A DNA stretch of 64,000 nucleotides from Bursaphelenchus xylophilus (taxonomy: Eukaryota; Nematoda; Chromadorea; Rhabditida; Aphelenchoididae), in the NCBI GenBank assembly GCA_904066235.2, contig CAJFCV020000006.1, positions 5,518,001 through 5,582,000 of the forward strand, given 5' to 3'. Both the position numbers and the translations under genes were made by a program. Each line of letters opens with the position of its first letter. The first letter of the stretch is position 1. Below the pieces are notes generated by a model that made no database searches, had not been told where the DNA came from, and saw only the letters and a program-made list of their open reading frames with translations. Of the stretch, positions 13,509 to 26,000 are shown piece after piece.

Positions 13509-16444
13509 CTGGACGACATACGTCTTGATAAACTCTTGGACGACGCCCGGATTCTCCAACGAGACCTCCTCACCTTGCATGTGGCAGTCCCACTCAATGA
13601 AGAGTCGCCCCTGGCCGCGTTTCCTAATTTTCCTGGTATTAATAGATGTGCGATCCAAAGAAGAAGGTCGTCTGCTATCGCCATTGAAACAACAGCCGTA
13701 GATCTTTCCAAAATGGCCTCGTCTTCATCGAATGGCATGGAATTCCTCAAAGGTGTGATGCCGGACGGCGAATTCAGCAGCGAGTTCGCTGCAATGGCAG
13801 CTGCTTCTATGGGTAGGATTATTTGAAAAATTATTGTATATTTATTAAAATATAATATTGTAAATTTCAGCCTTTGATCCCAAGAACACCAGGATTATCT
13901 CTGTGAATGGGCTCCCCGCAAACACCCGTTCCTCCGCCCATCGTCTCCGCCAAGAATACCGACGACGACGGAAGGAAGAGATCCACAAAATCCTTGAAAA
14001 GGTCAACGAAATTCCCCAAGAATTCATTACCGCCGTCAGAATCCGGCGTAAGTATGTGGATCAGATGAAAAAAAGGTTTGGCCGACATCCCCAACCCACG
14101 TTCGAGAATCTAACAGACACCACGGATTGCGAGGATATCACATCGGAAAGCGGGGATAGCCAGGACGAGGAGGATGATGATGATTGTGGAACTACGGACG
14201 TCTACAACTCGAGTAGAATCAACGGAAAGACCCCGACCAAACAGAATGGAAAGGACAAAACGAATGGAGAAAAGAATGGGAATGGAAGTTGCAGTAAAAA
14301 CGACAGCATATTGGACCTGGACTCCTCTGATGGAATGCTCAGATTGGTCCAGAAATTGGGCGACGAACTCCAAAAACACGACAGTTGGCAAACTCCAGAC
14401 GCGCTGACGGCCGTCCTTTCTAGTAAGCTGTTTTCGCCGAGTATGCGTGTAACTGCTTCTATTCTTTACATACGGATTTCTTATTAATATTTTGTTGTAG
14501 GTATGTCGGATGCGAGTCGAGCGGCCAAGCCCTCAGTCCCGCCACCTCAAAAGACCAAGATCAATATTCGCGCACCATCGGCCATCACAAAGAACCAGGC
14601 CAAGAAGAATCCTCAGTCATCGAATAAGAAGCTGGCTCACAAGAAGAGTCCCCAACCAAAGTCTTCTGCGTCGACCTCGGAATCATCAGAATCTGAAACG
14701 GAATTTGCGTACAGTGCCGCCTCAGCTGGTAGTGTATGGTCAGAATTGCAGGTACTGCTGAAAAGCCTGGCTTCGGGACCACCAGAACCAATTCAAAAAG
14801 CGGCCAAGAGAATCGTCTTTGATAAGAGGTAGGATCTTTAAAAGAATTGATGATTAAATGTATGATTTTTATTCAATTTCAGATTCCTCAACCTCGCAAC
14901 TCCTCGGAAGTTGCCCCCGATCCCAACTCGCCCTCCTCCAGCTCGTCCTCGTCAGAAGCTAAGCTCAGAGAACGCTTTGGAGACCAAGAAGCGCTTTTGT
15001 TACCAAGCAATCCATCAATATGATCCCATGAATAGGGATCTAGTCAGAAATCTACTGTTGATCCAAAAGCGAAGACAATATAACGGAAATAGGGTGAAGC
15101 CTCATTTGATTGTTCCAAAATCATGGATGAAGAACTCCTTCAAGGAGAAAGTGTCGAATGTTTACCAAATTGGGGATGGCCCGTACGGCCCCGCTTACTT
15201 CAATCGATTGTTGCAAATGAGAATTACTGCCCATGAGCTGTGGGTGGATGAGAGAATGATTAGTCGAGGAAAATTTTGGTGGGTTTTAAAAATATATCGG
15301 ACTTGACTTGTTATTATACATGATCAAATTTTATGAAATGTTTTTAGGTTGAAGGCGATTAAAGCGATAGAAAGACAAAGGGTCCAGCATCCGTGCCCAT
15401 GTCGAGCCGCCGATGCCTTACTTTTTCTACATAAGTTTCTAAAAGATGTTTCCAAGGGATTCTTAACTTATCTCTGTGACCAGCCGGAAGTTAAAATTGA
15501 ACTACCATATCTTGTCAAATTCTATGCCAAGTTTCGAAAGGCAGAACGGAGTCTATGCTGGGCCAATCTAACCAATGAATGCAATGAAGAAAACTTCAAA
15601 TGGAGAACACGGGGACTGCTGCAGAGACTAAAGAAATATCATCTCGACTTTTCAATGGATGCCTGTTATTCTCAAGGATTGCCACCGTTGAACGGAGACT
15701 TTGCGGCATTGGTTAACCTCTGCGAGAAGTTTGAGAGATGGTAAGGAAGCTTTGGTTTGAATATATTATGTTATAATTTTGCAATAGTGGCTATAAATAT
15801 CGGGCCGGTACCCGATCTTCCACTAATGGAATCTAAGCAAAAGCTTGCTTTTTTCGAACTGTTTCTTTAATTTTACCAAGTTTGGTCACAAACAGCATCC
15901 AGCTCTCAGTTAAGTTAACCAAGGTCAGCCGTAATTTCTGCAAACTTTGGGGTTCCCATTACGAGTCCTTGAAAATCGAATCTCCTTCCAAATATTATAC
16001 ATGACACAATAGACTTCAATAAAAAATATTTTCAGTGAGGTCCTTCTCCATCGTTATGCGGCTTCGCGCGGATTCAGAGTCCAAGTTCTCCCATGTGTGG
16101 TGGATCCCAATCAACAGATTACCATTTATGAAAAGATGGATTTTGATACCACCAGTTCTCACCATTACAGTGAAGAATCGGATTCAGAAGACCTGAGTGA
16201 GCAGGTTACAGAGCAAGAACAGAGATTGAAAAAGCTCCAGGAGATGTGTCCACCTGACATTGATTTGTCGCTCTTGCAGGATGAGGCTATCTCAAAGTTC
16301 TTGATTAATCGGAACCGAGATCTGGAAGGCCTGGATGCATTAACGGATAAAGAGGAACAAAAAGAGACCAATCAGAAAATCGTCCAGAATCAACAAAAGA
16401 ACAGTCAGAAGAAGAAAAAGAAGAACAAAAAAAGGAAACGCTGA
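13509..16444 (+). CDS. Large unrecognised protein with acidic and Lys-rich disordered regions
   Basis: Exons 13509-13812, 13871-14422, 14501-14828, 14883-15278, 15348-15740 and 16036-16444 join without a frame break into about 793 codons. The first in-frame ATG is at 13713, but the preceding 68 codons (LDDIRLDKLLDDARILQRDL...) look protein-like and begin at a TTTTCAG acceptor, so an upstream start exon is probably missing. Visible parts: an Arg/Lys-rich helix near the start, a QDEEDDDD acidic patch, Ser/Lys-rich low-complexity sequence, and a Pro-rich stretch. A compact cysteine- and tryptophan-containing globular region is encoded by 14883-16130, and the tail ends in a KKKKKNKKRKR-like basic cluster suggesting nuclear localisation. 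I do not recognise the family. The basic tail and acidic patches would fit a nuclear or chromatin factor, but that is inference only. Confidence 0.7.
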
Positions 16445-16719
16445 TCGTCCCCATGGTACCCCCTTGTTTAACATCAATTTTGCCTCTCACATTTCATTGT
16501 TATAGATGAACCGGCTTTTTTATTATTATTATCATGATTACATCTCACATCAAAGATCTAAGATCCCAATGATTGATTGTTACACCGATTTTTTGTTGAC
16601 AACGGTGATTATAAACACATTACCCTGTAGAATCGGATGGATTTATAATGAAGATTGGACAAGTTATAGTCTAGTCGGGATGTTTTGAGGTTAAATAATA
16701 TTGATTTATGTATACGGCG

Positions 16720-17656
16720 TTATTTAGAACAAATTGATTGACATTGTTCCCGGGATGTGAATGTATTGGGACTTTCGGTGCTCTCAGGATTCCATTCATA
16801 GGAAACACACTGCTTTCCATCAAAATACCAGCGATCTAACCAACCACCATCATCAACTTTCACTGAGGAAGGGTCACATGTGAATTCTGAAGGGATGACG
16901 GTCACTTTCGAGGAATCTTATGACAAAATGTTATGTAGTACTGTTGCTAGAAATTTAGAGATAATAATAGATAGGATTTTTGCGCAATTTTTAATCGAAA
17001 AGTCGTCAATCTTTTTGGAAAAAGGACTACAGTACTAGTCGGAGAGAAATGACAAACAAATTTGTTATAAAGTGTTTCAAAGATGCAACGTTTAGAAAGC
17101 CATACGAATATAAGAAGAGCTGGCCCTTTGTTTGAAACCCACCCACCCTTCCGTGGACAGCATAATCCTCCACCGGCTGATATACCACCAATACATTCGA
17201 AGTTCTTTCCACAAGAACCTGATGAATCAGTGTCATCACAAACTATTAATTGGCCATTTGCACCTTTCTCGGCGACTAAATAACCAGCTCCAGCTGGAAA
17301 TGGACACGTTTGTTGGGCTCCAAGACTTCCAGAAACTAAAATCATTTTGTTCTTAACAAAACTTGTAATGGTAAAATTTATGTTTTGGACTCGAAAAAAA
17401 TACAGTAAGAAGAAAGATTAGGAATAAGTAGTGAGGGTTACAAGAGCTGAAAACACTCACCAGCATCATTGAGACTAAGACAAACCCATCCAAAACTTTC
17501 ACTTTTCCTTCGCAGAAAGTCCTTTCCACAGCGACAGCGGCCTCGAGAACAAACCGCCTTAGGCCAGAAGGTCTGACAATCCTGATTCTCTTCGCACTCC
17601 TTTCCCGTCGCCAAAGAATGAATTAAAATGAAGGTGAATAAGAGGATCTTACACAT
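16720..17656 (-). CDS. Secreted EB-Lustrin-Kunitz cysteine-rich protein
   Basis: Exons 17656-17461, 17335-17147 and 16886-16720 encode 183 aa. Residues 1-18 form a signal peptide. An EB-type module follows (KECEENQDC...AVCSRGRCRCG), then a Lustrin-type cysteine-rich repeat with CGKNFECIGG and GLCCPRK. The C-terminal Kunitz-like module has the RWYFDGKQC core, an aromatic-Asn-Thr-Phe strand (SPNTF) and the terminal CQSIC. Multi-module secreted proteins of this kind are common in nematodes and are usually cuticle, matrix or protease-inhibitor related. The Kunitz module has only four of the usual six cysteines: the pair corresponding to C2 and C4, which braces the reactive loop, is absent. Inhibitor activity is therefore doubtful. 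The start ATG is immediately before the signal peptide; an upstream in-frame ATG at 17725 is less likely. Confidence 0.82.
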
Positions 17657-19308
17657 GCCCCACTTTCTCTTATTTATCGCGCTTTGGCGGGTGTCGCGGG
17701 GGGAGAGAGAGTGATGAGAAATCAAGGATTTGGAGGCGATTCACAAGAACTTTGGATTACTCGCAATTGTAAGATACCCTGTTTTTTACAATGCAAGGGT
17801 ATTCAGGGAACTTTTAGCGTTTACCCCCGTTCATTTCTTACGAATACCGTACTCCCTTCCACAATATGTTTTCCACAAAAGCCTCACTTGTTTACAAATA
17901 GGAAATCTTTTTGTAACAAAGAATTTGGATAGAAATTTCAAAATTTAATTAAATCTTTGATCTTTATATTTCCTATACAACCTCCAAAACACGGTCGATC
18001 GATGTCCTAGAACCCTCGGAAGGAAAACAAAACATGTTTGGAAAACAAAAAACAAAGCGCGGAAATCACAAAGAAATGGAACATCTGGGAAGAGCGGGGA
18101 ATCTACTACAAAATCTCACGTTTAATCTCCTCAAGACGCTAAATTACGTTAAAAAAAGAGTTAGCAATGGACTGAGAGGGTAATACAGGGGTGAGCAGGA
18201 AGTAAAAATCATAACTGAGACCGAAACAACAACAAATTCTTTCATGATGACTAAAATTTCCGCAAAAATTAAAGTCAGTGCGTAATATGAGAGTGAAGAA
18301 ATAAGACCGATTTCGGGATTTTAAAAGGACGCTAAATTTGCCTTTCCGTGCTTTTTTCTCAAGTCGTCCTCATTTCTTTCACGCTATTTTTTCAAAGAAA
18401 AAAGTGAGGAAAGCGTTTTTCGCGATTTGCTCCTAAAAGATCGGTGCGATCTTATCTCTTCGCTCTCATATAATTAAGAGTTTAAACTTGTAACTTTGGG
18501 TAAATTAGGCCATGTCTAATCTACAATTCCTAAAAAATAAGTCCAATTTTGACTTTATAATAAAACTTGAACTTTACCTTGTCCTAGACCACTGATAATC
18601 AACTCTTGGCAGCAATTTTAGGAAGATCATTAAAATACGATAAGCTAGATTACAGCACCGATAAAATGACAAATAGAAATGCCACGTGAATATTTACTCC
18701 ACCGTGACATTCCTTCGCCCTTTTTTTGCACTTTTAACCCATTATTTTCGATAAGTTTATATTGACTCATAGGTTTTAATAATGTCCTGATTCAACGGCC
18801 AGACAGTTGATTCGTCATTAAAGCGAGAAATGACGGCTTTTCTTAATTGAGAACGTGCTCGGCTCCAAGTCTAATATCAGGTTCCGGGTTCCCTTTACAA
18901 CAATGATAACACAACTTCCGCCACGTTTAAGCCACATGTAGGCCTTATCGGGAGACGCATCGTCAACTGAGAAATTATAGTCTCTGGCCTTGTCTGGGTA
19001 TTGTCTGGGAGATATCATCATTTAAATATAGTTCAGAGATTACTGTAACATTTCTTTAATTTTTTGGTGTAATCGAAAAATGTTAAGTCCACTGCATTCT
19101 AATGCCCTCTGGCAATTGAACAAAACTGCCGATGAAATAAGTCATTACTATTTATCTATCAAAACTAATTACAAAAAACATAGAAATAACAAGTATAACA
19201 TTAAGGTATGTATGACAAATGAAGATTGAATGAGTCAAGTAAGAATGAAGTATTTGATACAGAGATTGTGTTCACGGTGATAAAAAGTGAGTCTTGGAAG
19301 CTGGTCAG
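17657..19308. other. Intergenic region
   Basis: AT-rich, with no confident gene. One 67-codon frame on the minus strand at 18818-19021 is listed separately as a weak candidate. Confidence 0.5.
18818..19021 (-). CDS. Hypothetical single-exon small ORF
   Basis: A 67-codon frame starting MMISPRQYPDKARDY and ending KSRHFSL. Codon choice and amino-acid mix (DDASPDKAYMWLKRGGSCV) look more protein-like than other local frames. There is no signal peptide, known motif or splice partner. It may be a real small protein, a gene fragment or chance. Confidence 0.2.
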   Translation of the reverse strand: MMISPRQYPDKARDYNFSVDDASPDKAYMWLKRGGSCVIIVVKGTRNLILDLEPSTFSIKKSRHFSL

Positions 19309-19583
19309 TCATTTCCCGTTGCCACTCCAGTATGAATCCACTAAAGATTGATTAACATTAGTCAAGGAGTAAAATAACATAAGTAAATGAAAGTGAAGAT
19401 CCTTTAAGGATACCACAAACTTACTGGTCGATTCGAAAAGTTGTTCGTAGCTATCCCTGTCGCGGAGTTGTTCCTGCAATCACGTAATAGTAAGAGTTGT
19501 GCCATTATCAAAACATTTGAGTCATCATCAACTACAGTAACCTCACAAATACTTACAAAAACATTCTGCCCCTGACCGTCCAT
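19309..19583 (-). CDS. Candidate 35-aa spliced microprotein
   Basis: Three small exons (19583-19557, 19473-19425, 19340-19309) with good GTAAGT donors and TTGCAG or CTTTAG acceptors join in phases 0 and 1 to a stop. The product begins MDGQGQNVF, continues with a charged EQLRDRDSYEQLFEST segment and ends MDSYWSGNGK. A TGATTTCAG acceptor upstream of the ATG could accept a spliced leader. Translation starts lie 210 bp from the divergent TIMM9 start. I recognise no family. Support is limited to splice-site quality and frame continuity; it could also be a non-coding or 5'-incomplete transcript. Confidence 0.4.
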
Positions 19584-19793
19584 CGTTTGCAAGTAGAAGA
19601 AACACAAATGAGATGGAAACAAATCTGGGACCAGATTCGGGAGACTGAAATCAGCAGAACTTGGCCTGTAAACAGGCGGAACACTTGACACGTGGAGAGC
19701 CACACTTGACACAACAAGGAAAATATTTTTTGTTTCTCCAAAAATCCTAGTTTTAGTTATTTCTAGTTGTTATTGTCCCACTTGTTATTCAAA
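19584..19793. promoter_or_regulatory. Short divergent promoter region (microprotein gene / TIMM9)
   Basis: Only 210 bp separate the two divergent start codons. Both sides carry candidate trans-splice acceptors, so transcription of TIMM9 and the microprotein gene may share regulatory sequence. This is inferred from spacing alone. Confidence 0.35.
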
Positions 19794-20584
19794 ATGGCCG
19801 TAAATGCAACAGAGACCGACCTGAAGACATTCCGCGACTTTCTTATGCAGTATAACATGGTCACAGAGCAGTGCTTCACCTCGTGCGTTCAGGATTTGAC
19901 TTCAAGGTAAATATTCTTTCTACTTTGACATTGTTTTTTAGGTAAATAAGCGTTTCTACTTTCCCTCTCTTATTATTTTACGATCATTTTATGTTATCTG
20001 TGGCACTTATTGTATAGCTATTTTGAGGTTATTAACTGTTCACAGTGAAGGTTTTTCCATTTGACTGTTAGGACGACTTAAAATTCATATTGAAGCCTAG
20101 AGAGGTTTTGAGACCTCTGAAGTTTAATGCGATCTCTGACAGTGTTTTGACCCGTCTTTGCCATGAAGAATATAGAAAGAAAGAAGTCGCGTAGGATCGG
20201 TTGGACCGGGGAGATTTAATCGGATAAGGTAGCACAAAATTTAAGATGCCTTTGTTTTCGAAAGCAGTTCGTCCATATTTTTCATTCCTTTACAGTGTTC
20301 AGTATTCAAAGATTGATCAGATTTTTGTGTTTTTTCCCATTTTTCTTCGATTACAATACTGCGTTTTCCCGACGCTGATTTGTAGTCTATGCCTCCCACA
20401 TAATTGCATAATCCTGCCAGATTTTGAGGTAGTTCATTTCAGACAAGTCAGTGATAAGGAAGAGAGATGTGCCAAGAATTGTTTGGATAAGTACCTCAAG
20501 ATGACGCAGCGATTGTCGATGAGGTTTCAAGAGCATCAACTACTCCAAGCCGAGTCCCAAGGGGCGCCAGTTCAGCCTAAGTAG
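19794..20584 (+). CDS. TIMM9: TIMM9, small Tim chaperone of the mitochondrial intermembrane space
   Basis: Exons 19794-19906 and 20443-20584 (536-bp intron) encode 84 aa. The protein has the twin CX3C motif of small Tims (C27-x3-C31 and C47-x3-C51) with the expected spacing. The FRDFLMQYNMVTEQCFTSCV helix and the LDKYLKMTQRLSMRFQEH helix are both diagnostic of TIM9. With TIM10 it forms the hexameric chaperone that escorts carrier and other hydrophobic precursors across the intermembrane space to TIM22. Length is typical (human 89 aa). No presequence is present, as expected for an MIA40 substrate. The gene appears intact. Confidence 0.96.
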
Positions 20585-20664
20585 ACGCCGTTGTTATCCA
20601 AGCCGTTTCTCCAATGTTTGTTGATTGTTTTATTGGCGAACAAGACCTTTTTTAGGAATTTATT

Positions 20665-20670
20665 AATAAA
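20665..20670 (+). terminator. Polyadenylation signal of TIMM9
   Basis: AATAAA 81 bp after the TIMM9 stop codon. Confidence 0.55.
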
Positions 20671-20723
20671 AAGAAGGATAACAACGCAGGTCGAACCTTA
20701 TTGCATTCACAACAATGTAAAGG

Positions 20724-23410
20724 CTAGGAAACGGATTCCGAGAGAATCGCCAAAGAAACGTCTCCTTTAGCAGCTTCATATTCGGCCTCAGTTTTGAGTT
20801 GAAGGCGGCATTTATTGATGACATACTCATTGTTGACGGTGCCATCCTTGTGAGAGTAGATTGATTTGGCCGGGTTCAGCCTTCTTGGTTGAACACCTTC
20901 GTGGATCTTTTCCCATTTGATGGTTCCTTTCTCGAATTGCACAGTGAATTCGGCGGCGACTCTTTGGAGTTTATCACTTCTCACGAGTCCCTTCTGATAC
21001 TCATTGCCCAGATAACGGTTGTAGGCATATTCCCCATCCATATAAATCGAGCCAAAGAACTGGAAAGATTATTTACGTAACTTTTTTTTCTTTGCGACAC
21101 AATATATAATCATAATACGATATATTTATTACACTTACCACAAGCTTCTTTCCTCTCTCATCCTCGTCAACAATTCTGGTATGGATCGGAGAAATAACAG
21201 GAGTAGCAGCGATGACCTCGCCGTCCGTTGTATGAGCGATGCACTTAACCCATAGCCCGACACTGAGCTTCTTCTTGTATGAAAAACTTCCTCTTGCAGT
21301 CCAGATAGAAGAAGAGTTGGCCGTTACTTTGTAACAAATTCCGAGGATATCCAACAGCTAAAACTAACATAACAGAGCCAAATCCAACCTACAAAGTTTC
21401 CAACAAAGATGTAATTGTTCTTAATCGACGAGATTTTCACATCTTTCCAGGAAACAAAATGGGCGTCGCTGAAGGTTCTGGAAATTTCACTGGACATCGA
21501 TGACATATAACTCTTGTAGAGATCCCCTAAGGACGAAACCATATAAATTAAAGTAGAATAAACTCACATTGACTACTGGCGCTGTTGTTCATGACATTAC
21601 TTTCGTCTTCAAACACCTCATCCAAAGAAACTGCATTCGATCTGGCTTCTTCCAGGTCTAGACTCCCGTTCCCGTCAGACTTGACGTCCTCTCCGACAGA
21701 ACTTTTGATCGTGTTCTCAGTCTGAATAGTCGAGGTTGACGGAATAGCTGCAAAAATACGAGTGAACCCATCCTTCTACCAAACCTTACATCATACACAC
21801 ATATACGAAAAAAATTACCCTTTCTCTCTGGAACCTCTATTTCGATCGTGGAAATGGACTCAATATCACTCGGAGCAAGCGAAGAACCCTCGTCCTGAGT
21901 ACTTCCTAAAACTGGAGAAGAAAGTAGTCCGTTCTTACCATTTTCTTCTTCCTTTCTTTCGGCCAATCTTGATGAGATTTCGGAAGTGTGTGGAGTTATA
22001 GTTCTTCCTCCGAATGGGGTGCTGACGGTCTTTCCATCCGTCTTTCGACCTAAACCCAAAAACTGCAAGTGAAATTGAATACATGGGAGGTGATTTATAC
22101 CTTTCGTTTTCCAATCCAGCCATGATTTGGACAGAATTGGGCATTTTTGGAGTGAAATTTAAACCTTACTTGGAGAATATCAGCCGAAATTTAGCCCAAA
22201 TTTAAGTTTGCACTGAATTCGCCGCTTTTGCTCGATTGAAAACCAAAATTTATAAATCATCTCCCATACATTGTTAACAAAAAATATTAATCTTACTACT
22301 CGAAGCTCCCGATGACGTTGCAATCTTTGATGACCGACTTTCTAAAGTAGAAAGAGTAGTGTTTAGAAGGCCAGAAACAAATTTTGAAGAGTAGTTCCTT
22401 GGGTCATGAACTTCCGGGAACTAAATTAATATTTAAAAAAACAGACCGCCCTCTATACCTTGTGGAATCCTTCTTTGGGGTTTAAACTCCAAGTAAACGC
22501 AACGAAATACTGTCGCGGCATGTAATCGGGATAATAAAGAGCTTCGAACTGAAATAAGAGAAGTTAAAAGCCGAGTATAACAAGCACTTTCAATATTAAT
22601 GAGAACTTACCGCAAAAAGCTCAATCTCCGACATCTTTTCGAACTCTTCAGAGAGATGTTTGGGAAAGAGGATCCTCATCGCGACATCATCATCAAAATA
22701 GGCTCCAAAGTGGTCGTTGTCAGTGATCTTCACTATATCACACTTCATACAAAACCCGCGGAGGACAAGAATATTGTTCTGGAGATGCAGCTTCAGTGAC
22801 AAGATATCCGGACGGAATGGGACAACTTGAAGGATTCTCACATGGGATCGGTTGTTCAACTCGGTGGTCTCCTCAATTATGATCTCCACTATGGAACCAA
22901 CCGTAAACTTCTGAATGTCGTATACATATAACTGAGCATTAGATTAGGAGATAATTGGGCAAATTAGGGGAGCATTCAGTGGGTAAAAGAGAAAAAAGAT
23001 AACAAAAACAATAGAACAAGGTAGACTTACAGGGTTGATGAACTCCCGATCCATCACCCATTTGTTGAACCGTTTGGAAATGGTCAAGAAACTCTCATAA
23101 CCGCCCTCCGTCTTCGCCTTCTCCACAATGATGGCTAAGACAGCCAATCGGACCACATGCTCGGTTGCTTTCGGTCTTCTGGAGCCCACTCCAATAACCA
23201 TGTTCTCCATCCTCTAAAATCCCACGATAGCAGCATTAGACCTTACGCAAAGCAAGTTTTTGATTACATATTACCTAATATCCCCAGCCATACGTGATAT
23301 GAGGTAATACCAAACAATACACCATCTTACGCAACCTACAATATCATAAAAATGCTTACCTTGAGGATGTGGTTGCTGGGAGTGTCAAATCTGTCAAACC
23401 TGCCAAACAT
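20724..23410 (-). CDS. Unrecognised 622-aa protein
   Basis: Ten exons (23410-23360, 23213-23031, 22931-22611, 22548-22459, 22420-22297, 22049-21819, 21747-21568, 21526-21393, 21357-21139, 21059-20724) keep one frame throughout. Residues 1-78 are basic and helical. Residues 79-260 look globular, with alternating strands (SIVEIIIEETTE, VRILQVVPFRPD) and conserved-looking aromatic patches. Residues 260-400 are Ser/Glu-rich and probably disordered. The last ~200 residues are again globular, with a beta-rich run from KNNYIFVGNF onward. No signal peptide, membrane segment or catalytic motif is evident. The sixth exon is best joined at a GTTTAG acceptor rather than the nearby CTTGCAG because only that keeps the frame. 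The start is the first ATG with a good downstream donor. Function unknown; two globular blocks around a disordered linker would suit an RNA- or protein-binding scaffold. Confidence 0.72.
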
Positions 23411-23461
23411 CTTGCTAGCATGCTAAAAGTAGATACACTAATCAAAACTGAAAATCTACAG

Positions 23462-23721
23462 GGTGCGCCAAAAAAACCCGGACAAAAATAAATTGGTTAT
23501 AGCTTGGCATAAGGGCTTCGTGGTAAATGGACAGAGTGAAATTGGACACACAAAAAAATAAATAAAAATAGTGAAGCCGTGCTATACTATAGCACCGCGC
23601 TGCAAATTGTGGCCTATTGTCAGACTGAAAACATGACCAAAAGGTTTTGGAAAAGTAAAATTTTTTGCCCTTGTACCGTTACAGCCCGCAGGGCAAATAA
23701 AAAATATTTTTTTGGCGCGCC
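23462..23721. repeat. MITE-like element with GCGCCAAAAAAA inverted termini
   Basis: GGTGCGCCAAAAAAA (23462-23476) is inverted with one clear mismatch as TTTTTTTGGCGCGCC (23707-23721). The left end follows TACA and the CAGGGTGCGCC start resembles mariner-type termini. About 260 bp long with no coding capacity. Element class is tentative. Confidence 0.45.
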
Positions 23722-23994
23722 TTATGAGTTCTCGAGGAAGTCGAAACGTTGCAAAACTTCGATGCGGAAGAATTGCCTAAACTTCCTGTCGTATAAAATG
23801 TCGCTTTCATCTGCGCCCAACAACTGGAACTGTAAGTCATCAATTGAAACAAATTCAAACCGTTTTTTAGCATTATTTATTGATTATATAGGACATTAGA
23901 AGTTTTCTGAAATAAATAAAAATACTGTAAATCTAATAGATTGCTATGAAAATCCAGAACCTGATATAAAATTATGTAGAGCTATGCAGGAGGA

Positions 23995-26000
<2,006 letters not shown>

